From: an uncultured Puniceicoccaceae bacterium
GTDB lineage: Bacteria > Verrucomicrobiota > Verrucomicrobiia > Opitutales > Coraliomargaritaceae
Direction: 5' to 3'
DNA length: 61,864 nucleotides
NCBI GenBank assembly: GCA_905479975.1
Contig: CAJQOS010000019.1
Location: 1 to 61,864, forward strand
Part shown: piece by piece, positions 8,596 to 17,042 of the stretch
Layout of the letters: each line of letters starts with the position of its first letter
Position numbering within the stretch: the stretch's first letter is position 1
The notes under the pieces: model-generated
Database searches by the model: none
Told to the model about the DNA's origin: nothing
What the model saw: the letters and a program-made list of their open reading frames with translations, nothing else
Program-made: the position numbers and the translations under genes

Positions 8596-8801
8596 AACAA
8601 AACATTGAATGAAGGGCTCTAGGAGAAGCGTTCACATCCAATCAATGCAATCCATAAAAATACGTTGGATTGGCTCTTCTTTTGTCCCTGACCGACTCGC
8701 TGGTGGAACGGGCTTCTCGAAGAGAGCCTGTTTGCGTGCTCGACGATGAACCATTTTTTTATTCACGACTGAACCGGCACGATGCTCAAGCGTGAAGCAC
8801 G

Positions 8802-9053
8802 CTAATGACTGCAACGACGTGTCGTATCGAAACTAAACGCTTCGGCTGTGCCGGTAAATTTACCGCGTGAATCGAGAAAATCGATCACGTCACTGGCATC
8901 CATACCATTGGCAGAGCACGAGCGAAAACGTGTGGCCTCGCCGAATTTTGCGTTAATTGCCGCGCTGAGTGTTTCGCGTGAATAGACGCCGTTATCAGCC
9001 TCCATCATTTCGAGAACTTCGTGCACGTGAGCTTCTTTATGTTGTATTTCCAT
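8802..9053 (-). CDS. YecH-type metal-binding protein (DUF2492)
   Basis: An 83-residue protein matching the YecH family. It has 'VHEVLEMMEADNGVYSRETLSAAI' followed by 'FGEATRFRSCSANGMDASDVIDFLDSRGKF', and a C-terminal 'CSH'. The conserved His and Cys residues suggest metal binding. The cellular role is unknown. It is the last gene of the leftward nitrate reductase gene run, one base after its upstream neighbour, suggesting a link to cofactor or metal handling for the reductase. Confidence 0.82.
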   Translation of the reverse strand: MEIQHKEAHVHEVLEMMEADNGVYSRETLSAAINAKFGEATRFRSCSANGMDASDVIDFLDSRGKFTGTAEAFSFDTTRRCSH

Positions 9054-9054
9054 A

Positions 9055-9354
9055 TTAATATTCCTGTTTGATCCGAGTCAGGCGCATGCCGCTCGGAGTT
9101 TGCATGAGAGTGTCCCACCATTCGTCGCCTTCGTAGCGATAGCGAATCTGGAGCCCTCGTAGATTGTTTTCGCGGAGCATTTTCGCGCCCTCTGCCAGCG
9201 GCATGGTCTTCGGCACAACACGCCCTGCTCCAGCTTTAGGCATGACACACAGGATCTCGGTCAGTGCCGTCAAATCCGTGACCAACGCATCGAGCAATGC
9301 ATCATCCACTTCGACTTGTTGCAGTTGCGGCAGTTCTTTAAGTGTTTCAGACAT
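9055..9354 (-). CDS. unknown soluble protein in the nap gene run
   Basis: A 99-residue soluble protein with an acidic N-terminus and a basic, Trp-containing C-terminal part ('RYRYEGDEWWDTLMQTPSG'). I do not recognise the family. It overlaps the end of the ferredoxin gene by 8 bases and is followed after one base by yecH, so it is almost certainly co-expressed with the nitrate reductase. A role in maturation or assembly is a guess from position only. Confidence 0.7.
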   Translation of the reverse strand: MSETLKELPQLQQVEVDDALLDALVTDLTALTEILCVMPKAGAGRVVPKTMPLAEGAKMLRENNLRGLQIRYRYEGDEWWDTLMQTPSGMRLTRIKQEY

Positions 9355-9673
9355 GGCGTGACTTTCCTTTAAGCGGCATCATTAAAATAGCATTGGTCGG
9401 TGCAGGGCAGACATCGGCGCAGATACCACACCCAGTGCATGCATCCGCCACGATTTGAGGAACGCCCATTTCGACTTTAATCGCACCTTCCACAGGACAA
9501 CGCTCCGAGCACGTGCTGCAAAAGCTACGTTGATACGCCAAGCAGTGACGCCCCTGAATGATCGCCTTCTTCGGCACATTCGGATCGGCCTGCGCAGGCT
9601 CAGGCGTTTCAGACTTCAACGGCACGAAGCAGCGCAGCCAATCACGTCTGGACTGATTCACTCGTGCACTCAT
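9347..9673 (-). CDS. napF: NapF-like 4Fe-4S ferredoxin
   Basis: A 108-residue iron-sulfur protein of the nitrate reductase cluster. One full cluster motif, CTGCGICADVCP, is clear near the C-terminus. A second, partial motif, CSTCSERCP, lies earlier with an extra upstream Cys. NapF of E. coli has more cluster motifs, so this is a shortened form. NapF is a cytoplasmic protein that interacts with NapA before export. The frame is open upstream to 9739, but ATG 9673 overlaps the stop of the NapB-like gene (ATGA) and starts the sensible protein. Confidence 0.75.
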   Translation of the reverse strand: MSARVNQSRRDWLRCFVPLKSETPEPAQADPNVPKKAIIQGRHCLAYQRSFCSTCSERCPVEGAIKVEMGVPQIVADACTGCGICADVCPAPTNAILMMPLKGKSRHV

Positions 9674-10467
9674 GGGAAGGTCGTCTTTAAAAATTCGCGT
9701 TGATCGTAGCCAGCATCTGGGGCGTGGCATTGCGTGCAACTTTGACGGTCTGGATGCGACGTGCGAATCGCACTAGTGCCCCCTTCGCCGTGACAGCTCA
9801 TGCAATTCTCGCGCATCAAGGTGCGGTGCGGAATCGTCGGCGGTGCGCCTTCATAGGCACGCGTGCCGGCCGGTGTCGTCTGTTCGCCTGCGAATTCAGA
9901 ATTCGAGTCCCGAGCAAAGCGACCAGTATTCCACTCGATCGGAAGCCCCGTGTCGGAGACGTGACATTGCGTGCAACTCGTGTAAGCACGGTGACTCATT
10001 GCTGGGGCAATACTATCCCCAATGCGCGTCGCCTCTTGATGGCAAAGCAAGCATGAGGTCGAATCCGTCTGCACCACGGGATGTGGCACGACAGGTGGCG
10101 CACCTTCGTAAGCACGGCGTGCTTTACGAATCGCACGTTGTTCGTCGACATCGATATCAGCAGGCAAGCCTTCGATGTTTGTGTTCAGCTTGGAGAATTC
10201 GTTCGACCACATCGAATTAGGGCCACGGCGTATATCCGAAAGCTCTGCATACGTCACCGCATCACCAACGCTAGAGGGATTATTGTCAAACGAAGTGCCA
10301 TGCGAATCGGCATGCACTGCATCCATCAGGTGCACCCCCTCAGTATCACTCACGGTGCCTCGAAGACCTAGGAAGAACCCACTCACCGAGCATGTCACCA
10401 CCACAAGCAGAACGATGGAAGTCGCCCGAACGTGGGTTTTGGGAGGTACTACTTTATTTGAGTCCAT
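9670..10467 (-). CDS. napB: tetraheme NapB-like cytochrome (duplicated diheme module)
   Basis: A 265-residue c-type cytochrome anchored by one N-terminal membrane helix (about residues 15-35). Four CxxCH heme motifs lie at 139-143, 165-169, 222-226 and 244-248. They fall into two similar modules. Each begins with RAYEGAPP and a PH pair, then a first heme, a Ser-His pair, and a second CTQCH heme. The first module is close to canonical NapB, the small diheme subunit that passes electrons to NapA. The second looks like a copy of it. Ordinary NapB has only two hemes and is cleaved free, so this is an enlarged, probably membrane-tethered version. It follows napA after three bases. Confidence 0.83.
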   Translation of the reverse strand: MDSNKVVPPKTHVRATSIVLLVVVTCSVSGFFLGLRGTVSDTEGVHLMDAVHADSHGTSFDNNPSSVGDAVTYAELSDIRRGPNSMWSNEFSKLNTNIEGLPADIDVDEQRAIRKARRAYEGAPPVVPHPVVQTDSTSCLLCHQEATRIGDSIAPAMSHRAYTSCTQCHVSDTGLPIEWNTGRFARDSNSEFAGEQTTPAGTRAYEGAPPTIPHRTLMRENCMSCHGEGGTSAIRTSHPDRQSCTQCHAPDAGYDQREFLKTTFP

Positions 10468-10470
10468 GAC

Positions 10471-12906
10471 TTAGTTGAGCTCGCTTGGTTCAACAGGCGC
10501 TGGCTTTGATTGCGATGCTTTCGCATACACGACTGCGGCGCATTTCTTATAGTCCGGCTCCTTGGAGATCGGATCGACTTCCCCGAGCGTAATATCGTTG
10601 ATCAACGTTTGTTCATCAAAGAACGGCACAAAGATCGAGCCCTTAGCAGGCTTGCTGCGACCGTTCAGCCAGACGGGTAATTCGACCTGACCACGGCGCG
10701 TTTCGATCACGGCGATGTCTCCGTTCTGCAAGCCCTTCTCGGCTGCGTCTTCCGGATGCATTTCCACATAGGCATGCGGCATCGCGTTACGCAGTTGCGG
10801 AATGCGGCGTGTCATCGTGCCAGAGTGCCAGTGTTCTAGCACGCGACCAGTGCAGAGCCATGTCGGATAGTTCTCATCCGGTGCTTCAGCAGCAGGCTCA
10901 TAGGGCGCAAACCAGATCAACCCGCGATCATCCTTCGTCACTGAGTGGTAGAATTGGATGCCCTTACCCTTTTCAACGTAACGGTCACTGAATTCCATGA
11001 AGCGGAACGGTGTTTCCGACCATGTGCCATTTTCATTCTGAACAACCGGCCAGCGCAGACCGCGCGACTTAACGAGTTCCTGATAAGGTGCGACGTCCTT
11101 ATGCTTCTTAAAGGTCAATTGACGGTATTCTTCGAACAGCTGCTCATCGACGTTCACGTCATAGTAGTGCTGCCACTCCCAAACTGGAACTGAGTTACCT
11201 TCAGGATCTTTAATATTAAAGATAAAGTCACCATCCTTGTCGGACATACCGGGGTAGCCCATCTCGAAGAGCTTATGCGCCACTGCGATGGTCATCCAGC
11301 AGTCATCACGTGCCTGACCTGGAGGATTCACCATTCTAAACCACTGTTGCGTGCGGCGCTCGGAGTTACCAAAGATACCGTTTTTTTCCACCCACATTGC
11401 AGCAGGCAGAACGAGATCTGCGAGCTCTGTTGTGGCAGTCGGATAGACTTCGGAGACGATCAAGAATTTGTCATCGAGATCCTTTTTTCCCGTAAAGAGC
11501 TTCTTCAAATTCGGCAGTGTGTGCCCAGGATTGGTCACCTGCACCCAGATCGTGCCGATGTCGCCACCTGCACCTGTCGGCTGACAGAAACTCTCCCACA
11601 TTGCAACGGTATGCTTACCAGGCACTGGATTGATTGTGCCCTCAGGCATGTTCCATACCTTCTCACAATCGCGGCGATGCTCTTCTTTCTTAACGATACG
11701 ACCACCAGGCAATGCATGCGCCAATGTGCCGACCTCACGCGCCGTGCCACAAGCCGAAGGCTGACCGGTCAAACTCGTTGGCGCATCCCCTGGTTTACCG
11801 AAGTGACCACTTAACATGTGAATACCATGCAGCAAGCGATTCATGTTCGTGCCACGTGTGTGCTGATTCACGCCCATGCACCAGAGACTGGTGATCCGAA
11901 TATCCTTACGCCCAAACAGTTCACCGAGATAAACGATTTTTTCCGCAGGCACGCCAGAGAGTTCTTCCACATACTCAGGCGTGTATTCCGACATCAGCTC
12001 CTTATATTCCTCAAAGGTCGATGCCTGGCCGAACAGCGATGCGGTCTCCGTATCCTTACGGAAGTTGCAGTGCTTACCGACGAAGTCCTTATCCCAAGTA
12101 TCATTCTTCAGCAACTGATGCGCGATACCATTGGCAATCGCGAGATCGGTCTGCGGGTTAAACTGTAAATACTCTTGGCAATACTCAGTGGTGCGCGTGC
12201 GACGTGTGCCGATATCGATCAGCGTTACCTCTTCCCCCTGCGAGCGGCGATCGACCACACGCGAGAACAACACCGGGTGCATCTCCGCAGGATTATTGCC
12301 CCACATGATCAGCACATCACACACATCCAAATCATCGTAACAACCCGCAGGCTCGTCGACACCATGCGTTGAAAGATAACCCGTGACCGCAGAGGCCATG
12401 CAAAGACGCGCATTCGGATCGATGTGATTATTCGACAGGCCGCCCTTGATCATTTTCTGAGCGGCGTAGCCCTCAGGAATCGTCCACTGACCACTCCCAT
12501 AAAATGCAAACCGCTCTGGCGCGTCGTAAATCCGCTTCGCCATGACCTCCACTGCTTCGTCCCATGAGATATCTTCGAGCTTACCGTTCTTACGAAGCTG
12601 CGGCGTCGTCAGTCGATCTTTACCATATAGAATACCACCGACGTGGTAACCCTTCACACAAAGCAGCCCCTTATTCACAGCCGCTTGCTGGTCTCCCTGG
12701 ATTGCGACGACCTTGTCGTTCTCGACACCGACCTGCACATGGCAACCGGTGCCACAAAAACGGCACGGCGCCTTGTCCCACTTAATGCCACTGGCAGCTG
12801 CTTGCGCATCCGTTTTAGAAGAAGCACCAAAAGCGCGTTGGTGGGCGACTGCAGTCGCGGCGGCCAAGGCACTTGCTTTTAAGAAATCACGTCGTTGACA
12901 ATTCAT
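10471..12906 (-). CDS. napA: periplasmic nitrate reductase, catalytic subunit
   Basis: An 811-residue molybdopterin enzyme reducing nitrate to nitrite in the periplasm. The Tat signal has Arg5-Arg6 followed by DFLKASA. The 4Fe-4S ligands are C48, C51, C55 and C83, and the probable Mo-ligand cysteine is C169 in 'RLCMASAV'. The C-terminal molydopterin-dinucleotide domain contains 'GRVLEHWHSGTMTRR'. Length is close to that of E. coli NapA (828). It is flanked by napD upstream (two-base gap) and the NapB-like gene downstream (three-base gap), forming one operon with them. The same-family assimilatory reductase is less likely because of the Tat signal and the NapB/NapD partners. Confidence 0.95.
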   Translation of the reverse strand: MNCQRRDFLKASALAAATAVAHQRAFGASSKTDAQAAASGIKWDKAPCRFCGTGCHVQVGVENDKVVAIQGDQQAAVNKGLLCVKGYHVGGILYGKDRLTTPQLRKNGKLEDISWDEAVEVMAKRIYDAPERFAFYGSGQWTIPEGYAAQKMIKGGLSNNHIDPNARLCMASAVTGYLSTHGVDEPAGCYDDLDVCDVLIMWGNNPAEMHPVLFSRVVDRRSQGEEVTLIDIGTRRTRTTEYCQEYLQFNPQTDLAIANGIAHQLLKNDTWDKDFVGKHCNFRKDTETASLFGQASTFEEYKELMSEYTPEYVEELSGVPAEKIVYLGELFGRKDIRITSLWCMGVNQHTRGTNMNRLLHGIHMLSGHFGKPGDAPTSLTGQPSACGTAREVGTLAHALPGGRIVKKEEHRRDCEKVWNMPEGTINPVPGKHTVAMWESFCQPTGAGGDIGTIWVQVTNPGHTLPNLKKLFTGKKDLDDKFLIVSEVYPTATTELADLVLPAAMWVEKNGIFGNSERRTQQWFRMVNPPGQARDDCWMTIAVAHKLFEMGYPGMSDKDGDFIFNIKDPEGNSVPVWEWQHYYDVNVDEQLFEEYRQLTFKKHKDVAPYQELVKSRGLRWPVVQNENGTWSETPFRFMEFSDRYVEKGKGIQFYHSVTKDDRGLIWFAPYEPAAEAPDENYPTWLCTGRVLEHWHSGTMTRRIPQLRNAMPHAYVEMHPEDAAEKGLQNGDIAVIETRRGQVELPVWLNGRSKPAKGSIFVPFFDEQTLINDITLGEVDPISKEPDYKKCAAVVYAKASQSKPAPVEPSELN

Positions 12907-12908
12907 TG

Positions 12909-13181
12909 CTATCGGGGTTCGGGTTCGGAAATTAGTTCAGGTTCGGTTGCAGCGAAGACGACGTCCACGGATTGCACACCAGGATGCGACTCCAGCCACT
13001 CATGGACAGGGCGCAAATTATCGGCGATCAAAGCACATGGCAGATAGATACCCTGGCGATCATTCGCCTCAATCGCAGCATGACAGCGAATTTCGCCCTC
13101 TGCCTGCGCCGCCAAACCAGCATCACGCGACAGCGTGACTACCACTCCACTAGGACCATTTCGCCAAGGACGTTTCTTCAT
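12909..13181 (-). CDS. napD: NapD-like chaperone
   Basis: A 90-residue protein fitting NapD, the cytoplasmic chaperone that binds the NapA Tat signal peptide. The ferredoxin-like pattern is visible: 'SGVVVTLSRD', 'GEIRCHAAIEANDRQGIYLPCALIADN', then the helix 'HEWLESHPGVQSVDVVFA', where 'PGV' is a family hallmark. The Glu/Pro-rich tail is not conserved. It is the first gene of the leftward operon. Confidence 0.72.
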   Translation of the reverse strand: MKKRPWRNGPSGVVVTLSRDAGLAAQAEGEIRCHAAIEANDRQGIYLPCALIADNLRPVHEWLESHPGVQSVDVVFAATEPELISEPEPR

Positions 13182-13277
13182 CGTGGCAACAACTTGAACC
13201 TTATTTTTCAGTTAATCAATAATTAAATACCTTTTATTCTTGATTAGATAAAATTGACCGCTAACTTGATCCTCACC
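13182..13277. promoter_or_regulatory. divergent promoter region of the nitrate reductase island
   Basis: This AT-rich stretch separates napD (leftward) from the tetraheme cytochrome gene (rightward) and should hold promoters for both. TTGAT occurs at 13240-13244 and an ATCAA at 13215-13219, but they do not form the FNR spacing TTGAT-N4-ATCAA. An FNR/DNR or Rrf2 site is therefore possible but not demonstrated. Confidence 0.45.
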
Positions 13278-13904
13278 GTGAAGTCCAGTGTCATTATACC
13301 CATCGCCGCAGCCGGCATCCTCGTCGCGACTACAAGCCTCGCCTATTGGATCTACCAACGATCCTTCGTCCCTCTACATGGGCACGATGCGCATGCAGAA
13401 GTCGCCCCCTACATTCCTGCCAAAACTCACGAGGTGCACCTGCACCCCAACGCCGAGACGCCCGCCGTCAGCACGGACCTGAAAAACTTTAAAGGGCAAC
13501 CCGTCGAGCTCAGCTGCGCCAATTGCCACAGCACAAAGACTCCCAATCGAGAGCTCGTCGACGGCACCGACCTAAAAGACTTCCACCAAGGCCTGACCGT
13601 GGTGCACGGAGAGCGCAGCTGCCTCAGCTGTCACGACTCCGAAAACTACGACAATCTACACCTCGCAGACGGCACGAGCATCCCCTTTTCGGATACAAAA
13701 CGACTCTGCGCACAATGCCACGGCCCACAACATCGCGACTACGAGCACGGCTCGCATGGCGGCATGACAGGCTACTGGGATCTGTCTCGCGGCCCACGAG
13801 TGCGCAACACCTGCACCGTCTGCCACGATCCGCACGCCCCCGCCTACCCGCAAGTCATGCCGGCTCCTTTCGGCGCGAGAGAACCCGCACCGAAGCACCA
13901 CTAA
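13278..13904 (+). CDS. membrane-anchored tetraheme cytochrome c
   Basis: A 208-residue cytochrome with an N-terminal membrane helix and four CxxCH motifs (CANCH, CLSCH, CAQCH, CTVCH), at about residues 80, 115, 144 and 179. The 'GSHGGMTGYWD' His cluster lies between hemes 3 and 4. It is followed by an NrfC-like iron-sulfur protein and an NrfD-like membrane protein, so it probably carries electrons from that quinol dehydrogenase to the nitrate reductase on the facing operon. It does not look like NapC/NrfH. The start is uncertain: GTG 13278 gives a compact signal-anchor, while a TTG at 13254 is also in frame. Neither has a clear Shine-Dalgarno sequence. Confidence 0.8.
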   Translation: MKSSVIIPIAAAGILVATTSLAYWIYQRSFVPLHGHDAHAEVAPYIPAKTHEVHLHPNAETPAVSTDLKNFKGQPVELSCANCHSTKTPNRELVDGTDLKDFHQGLTVVHGERSCLSCHDSENYDNLHLADGTSIPFSDTKRLCAQCHGPQHRDYEHGSHGGMTGYWDLSRGPRVRNTCTVCHDPHAPAYPQVMPAPFGAREPAPKHH

Positions 13905-13919
13905 CCGAGAACCCCTTTC

Positions 13920-14843
13920 ATGTCGGACTCTAATCCACTCAAACCTGGCGTTAGTCGCCGCACCGCAGTCAAAGCGCTCGGCGCCACACTCGGCGCAGCC
14001 GCCTTTGCCAAGGCCATCGCACCGCTCACAGACTGGGCGAAAGACCAGTCGGTCGACGACTTCCTACAGAAACACTATAAAGAGCTCGACCTCGAAGCGA
14101 AGCAGAAAGTCTTCCGCCGCCTCGAAGCCGACACCAAGGAACAATACGGCGCGGACGTCACAATTCATGATCCGCAAGCCATCCCCGGCACCAAGTTCGG
14201 CTATGCCTTGAATCTCAGTATCTGCGTGGGCTGCCGCAAATGCGCCGAAGCCTGCCACGTCGAGAACAACCACGACCGCAAGTCCAACAACTCCTACATC
14301 CGTGTTTTGGAAATGGACAAAGGCAGTCTCGATCTCGCCAACGGCCGCGCCAACTACGACGGCCCCGTGCCGAAGAAGAACAAATTTTACATGCCGGTAC
14401 AGTGCCACCAGTGCGACGCGCCTCCATGCGTCGATGTGTGCCCGGTCGAAGCGACTTGGAAAGAGCCAGATGGTATCGTCGCGATTGACTACAACTGGTG
14501 CATCGGTTGCCGCTATTGCGAAGCCGCCTGCCCTTACCACGCTCGACGCTTCAATTGGGAAAAGCCGCAAGTGCCCACCGAGGAGATCACTCCCGTGCAA
14601 GGCTACTTGAGCAACCGCATTCGCCCGCAAGGCGTTATGGAAAAGTGCACCTTCTGCATGCACCGCACCCGAGAAGGCCGCATGCCGGCTTGCCTCGAAG
14701 CCTGCCCGACTGGCGCACGCGTCTTCGGCAACCTGCTCGACCCTGATTCCGAAATCCGCTGGGTGCTCGAAAACAAACGCGTCTTCGTCCTCAAGGAAGA
14801 GGTCGGCACCAAACCTAATTTCTTCTACTTCTTCGATGAATAA
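13920..14843 (+). CDS. NrfC-like 4Fe-4S ferredoxin, Tat-exported
   Basis: A 307-residue iron-sulfur protein of the NrfC/DmsB class. Arg13-Arg14 lie in a Tat signal (VSRRTAVKALG). Cys-rich cluster motifs include CVGCRKCAEACH, CHQCDAPPCVDVCP, CIGCRYCEAACP and CTFCMHRTREGRMPACLEACP, enough for four 4Fe-4S clusters. Such subunits sit on the outer face of the membrane and take electrons from an NrfD-type quinol-oxidising protein. Here NrfD is the next gene and overlaps this one by 8 bases. Confidence 0.9.
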   Translation: MSDSNPLKPGVSRRTAVKALGATLGAAAFAKAIAPLTDWAKDQSVDDFLQKHYKELDLEAKQKVFRRLEADTKEQYGADVTIHDPQAIPGTKFGYALNLSICVGCRKCAEACHVENNHDRKSNNSYIRVLEMDKGSLDLANGRANYDGPVPKKNKFYMPVQCHQCDAPPCVDVCPVEATWKEPDGIVAIDYNWCIGCRYCEAACPYHARRFNWEKPQVPTEEITPVQGYLSNRIRPQGVMEKCTFCMHRTREGRMPACLEACPTGARVFGNLLDPDSEIRWVLENKRVFVLKEEVGTKPNFFYFFDE

Positions 14844-16095
14844 GCCCGCCTCCAGCCCTTCCGAACACCACATTCCCAGCTACTTGCAGTTCCTGCGCAA
14901 GATGGCCTTCCTCTCCACCGAGGGCAATTGGATGTTCTACGCATGGATGACCTTCCTCTCCGGCATCGCGCTCGTCGGCCTCCATGCATGGGGCATACAA
15001 GTGCGCGAAGGCATGATCGTCACCCACATGAGCGACCACGTCTCATGGGGGCTCTACATCGCCAACTTCACCTTCATGGTCGGCCTCGCCGCCGGAGGTG
15101 TGATGATGGTGATCCCCGCCTATCTGTATCATGACCACGACATGCACGACGTCGTCATCGTCGGCGAGTTGCTGGCCATCGCCGCGATCTTTATGTGTAT
15201 TGGCTTCGTCGTCGCCGACCTCGGTCGACCCGATCGCGTCTGGCACATGATACCCGGCATCGGTAAATTCAACTTCCCGATATCGATGCTCACCTGGGAC
15301 GTGATCGTGCTCAACGGCTACTTGCTGATCAACCTGCACATCTGCGGCTACCTGCTTTACATGCGCTTTCTCGGTAAAAAGCCGAACTCCAAGTGGTATG
15401 TGCCCTTCGTCTTCATCTCGATTTTTTGGGCGATCTCGATTCACACCGTCACTGCATTCCTTTACTCCGGTCTCGGAGGCCGCCCCTTCTGGAATACCGC
15501 GCTCTTAGCACCGCGCTTCCTCACCTCGGCCTTCGTCGCCGGACCAGGCTTCATCATCATCGCACTGACCATCATCCGCAAAGTGTCGAACTTCCACGTC
15601 GGCGATGGAGCGATTAAGATTCTGGTCAACATCATGCGCGTCACGATCTTGATCAATCTATTGATGCTCGTCTCCGAAGTATTCACCGAGTTCTACTCCG
15701 GTGGCTCACACACCGCATCCGCACAATACCTGTTCTTCGGGCTACATGGATTCAATGCGCTCGTGCCGTGGATCTGGACATCAATCGGCCTCACCGTCGC
15801 CGCGACCTTGATGCTACTTTGCCCGAAAGTCACCGAGCACCCCGGCATGCTCATCACCGCCTGCATCTTAGCCTTCGTCGGTATTTGGATCGAAAAAGGC
15901 ATGGGCCTCATCATCCCCGGCTTCATCCCCTCGACTCTTCACGAAATCGTCGAATACCTCCCAAGCCCGACCGAATGGAAAGTTTCCGCCGGCATTTGGG
16001 CCGCAGGACTCCTGATCTATACACTTGCGCTACGAGTCGCGATTCCCATTTTCTCTGGCGAAGTCTCACTAGAAGACACGCACAAAGATGATTAA
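14836..16095 (+). CDS. NrfD/PsrC-family quinol-interacting membrane protein
   Basis: A 419-residue protein with about 9-10 membrane helices of the polysulfide reductase/NrfD family. Family-like stretches include 'VSWGLYIANFTFMVGLAAGGVM', 'WDVIVLNGYLLINLH' and 'WIEKGMGLIIPGFIPS'. It likely oxidises quinol and passes electrons to the preceding NrfC-like protein. Its start overlaps that gene by 8 bases and its end overlaps the Rrf2 regulator by 8 bases, so all three are translationally linked. Confidence 0.9.
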   Translation: MNKPASSPSEHHIPSYLQFLRKMAFLSTEGNWMFYAWMTFLSGIALVGLHAWGIQVREGMIVTHMSDHVSWGLYIANFTFMVGLAAGGVMMVIPAYLYHDHDMHDVVIVGELLAIAAIFMCIGFVVADLGRPDRVWHMIPGIGKFNFPISMLTWDVIVLNGYLLINLHICGYLLYMRFLGKKPNSKWYVPFVFISIFWAISIHTVTAFLYSGLGGRPFWNTALLAPRFLTSAFVAGPGFIIIALTIIRKVSNFHVGDGAIKILVNIMRVTILINLLMLVSEVFTEFYSGGSHTASAQYLFFGLHGFNALVPWIWTSIGLTVAATLMLLCPKVTEHPGMLITACILAFVGIWIEKGMGLIIPGFIPSTLHEIVEYLPSPTEWKVSAGIWAAGLLIYTLALRVAIPIFSGEVSLEDTHKDD

Positions 16096-16534
16096 ATACG
16101 GAAAAACGGCTCAAAATGCGATCTCCGCCATGAGCTTCCTCGCGGAAGCATACGATGGCGATAAGCGCGTGAGTTCGCTCGACATTGCCAAGTCGCGCCA
16201 ATTGCCCAAGCCACTCGTCGCAAAGCTCCTCGTCGTGCTCTCACAAGCAGGCTTCATCACCGGCGCACCCGGCCCCAAAGGCGGCTACAGCCTAGCCAAA
16301 AATCCCAACGAGATTACGCTACACGAAATCGTCAGTCAGTTCGAAAAGACTAGCGACACCATCATGTGCCCCTTCGGCCCGAACTGGTGCGGCAACAAAG
16401 AGCCCTGCCCGTTGCACAACGAGATCGTCGACATGCAGGACCGCCTCAGCACCTTTCTGCGCAACACCACGCTGCAGGTCTTCCAACAGACTGAGCAGAC
16501 GGGCAACGAAAGCCTCGAAAGCAGCGCGCTGTAA
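16088..16534 (+). CDS. Rrf2-family regulator with three clustered cysteines
   Basis: A 148-residue transcription factor with the N-terminal winged helix typical of Rrf2 proteins ('AISAMSFLAEA', 'LPKPLVAKLLVVLSQAGFI', 'GPKGGYSLAKNPNEITLHEIV'). Cys94, Cys101 and Cys107 form a C-x6-C-x5-C set, in the place where NsrR and IscR bind iron-sulfur clusters. It overlaps the nrfD-like gene, so it probably controls the nitrate reductase genes in response to NO, redox or iron. The spacing is not exactly that of NsrR (C-x5-C-x5-C), so the signal sensed is inferred. Confidence 0.85.
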   Translation: MIKYGKTAQNAISAMSFLAEAYDGDKRVSSLDIAKSRQLPKPLVAKLLVVLSQAGFITGAPGPKGGYSLAKNPNEITLHEIVSQFEKTSDTIMCPFGPNWCGNKEPCPLHNEIVDMQDRLSTFLRNTTLQVFQQTEQTGNESLESSAL

Positions 16535-16595
16535 TCAGAGCACACACCCAGACCGATCGAACCTAAGAGTGGTATCGAAGGTCACTCTCCCCGCC

Positions 16596-16904
16596 TCAGA
16601 GTTGACACTTCAACTCTTCGAGCAGTTGCTCCACACGTTCGTGATTGCGTTTGTAATACGTCCACGGGCCAACTCGGTTTGAGTCCACGAGTCCAGCTCG
16701 CTGGAGCGTTGCGAGGTAGGCGGAAACCGTAGACTGAGACAATCCGGCCTTTTCCTGAATGATGCTCACACAGACGCCCACCTCATCCGCATCCACCAAC
16801 TGATCTGCGACTTCGAAATTCACCTTAGGCTCTTTGAGCCAACGCAGAATATCCAACCGCACAGGGTTGTTGATCGCTTTCAAAGTGGTAATTATATCGC
16901 TCAT
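16596..16904 (-). CDS. ArsR-family winged-helix regulator
   Basis: A 102-residue HTH protein. The ArsR/SmtB pattern is clear: 'LKAINNPVRLDILRWLKEP', the recognition helix region 'AGLSQSTVSAYLATLQRAGLV', and the wing 'NRVGPWTYYKRN'. It has one Cys in the region before the recognition helices ('VGVCVSIIQEKAG') and no obvious metal-binding CxC. It lies downstream of the old yellow enzyme gene on the same strand, and a perfect ArsR-like palindrome precedes that gene. It is probably the redox- or electrophile-responsive repressor of that enzyme. Confidence 0.85.
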   Translation of the reverse strand: MSDIITTLKAINNPVRLDILRWLKEPKVNFEVADQLVDADEVGVCVSIIQEKAGLSQSTVSAYLATLQRAGLVDSNRVGPWTYYKRNHERVEQLLEELKCQL

Positions 16905-17042
16905 ATTTAAGTCGGGGTCGGCATTAGCTGCCTGATTCTCGGGACTTCATTCCATATTTGTTATTTTGACAAGAATATCCTCCGGTGGCCTTAACTGTGG
17001 CTCCACATAGCGAAGCCACAGCCGCCCAAGATCAATAGCACG

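Noticed and set aside
8632-8814. 60-residue ORF upstream of the LPS remnant, minus strand
   Set aside because: It overlaps the 3' end of yecH, has no recognisable motif and no Shine-Dalgarno sequence. The 8596-8801 gap is better left as non-coding.
13215-13250. FNR box in the nap divergent promoter
   Set aside because: TTGAT and ATCAA half-sites occur but not with the required 4-base spacing and orientation, so I list only a promoter region.
16995-17021. Terminator after the old yellow enzyme gene
   Set aside because: An 8-bp stem (CTGTGGCT/AGCCACAG) exists, but there is no T run on the minus strand, so a terminator is not well supported.
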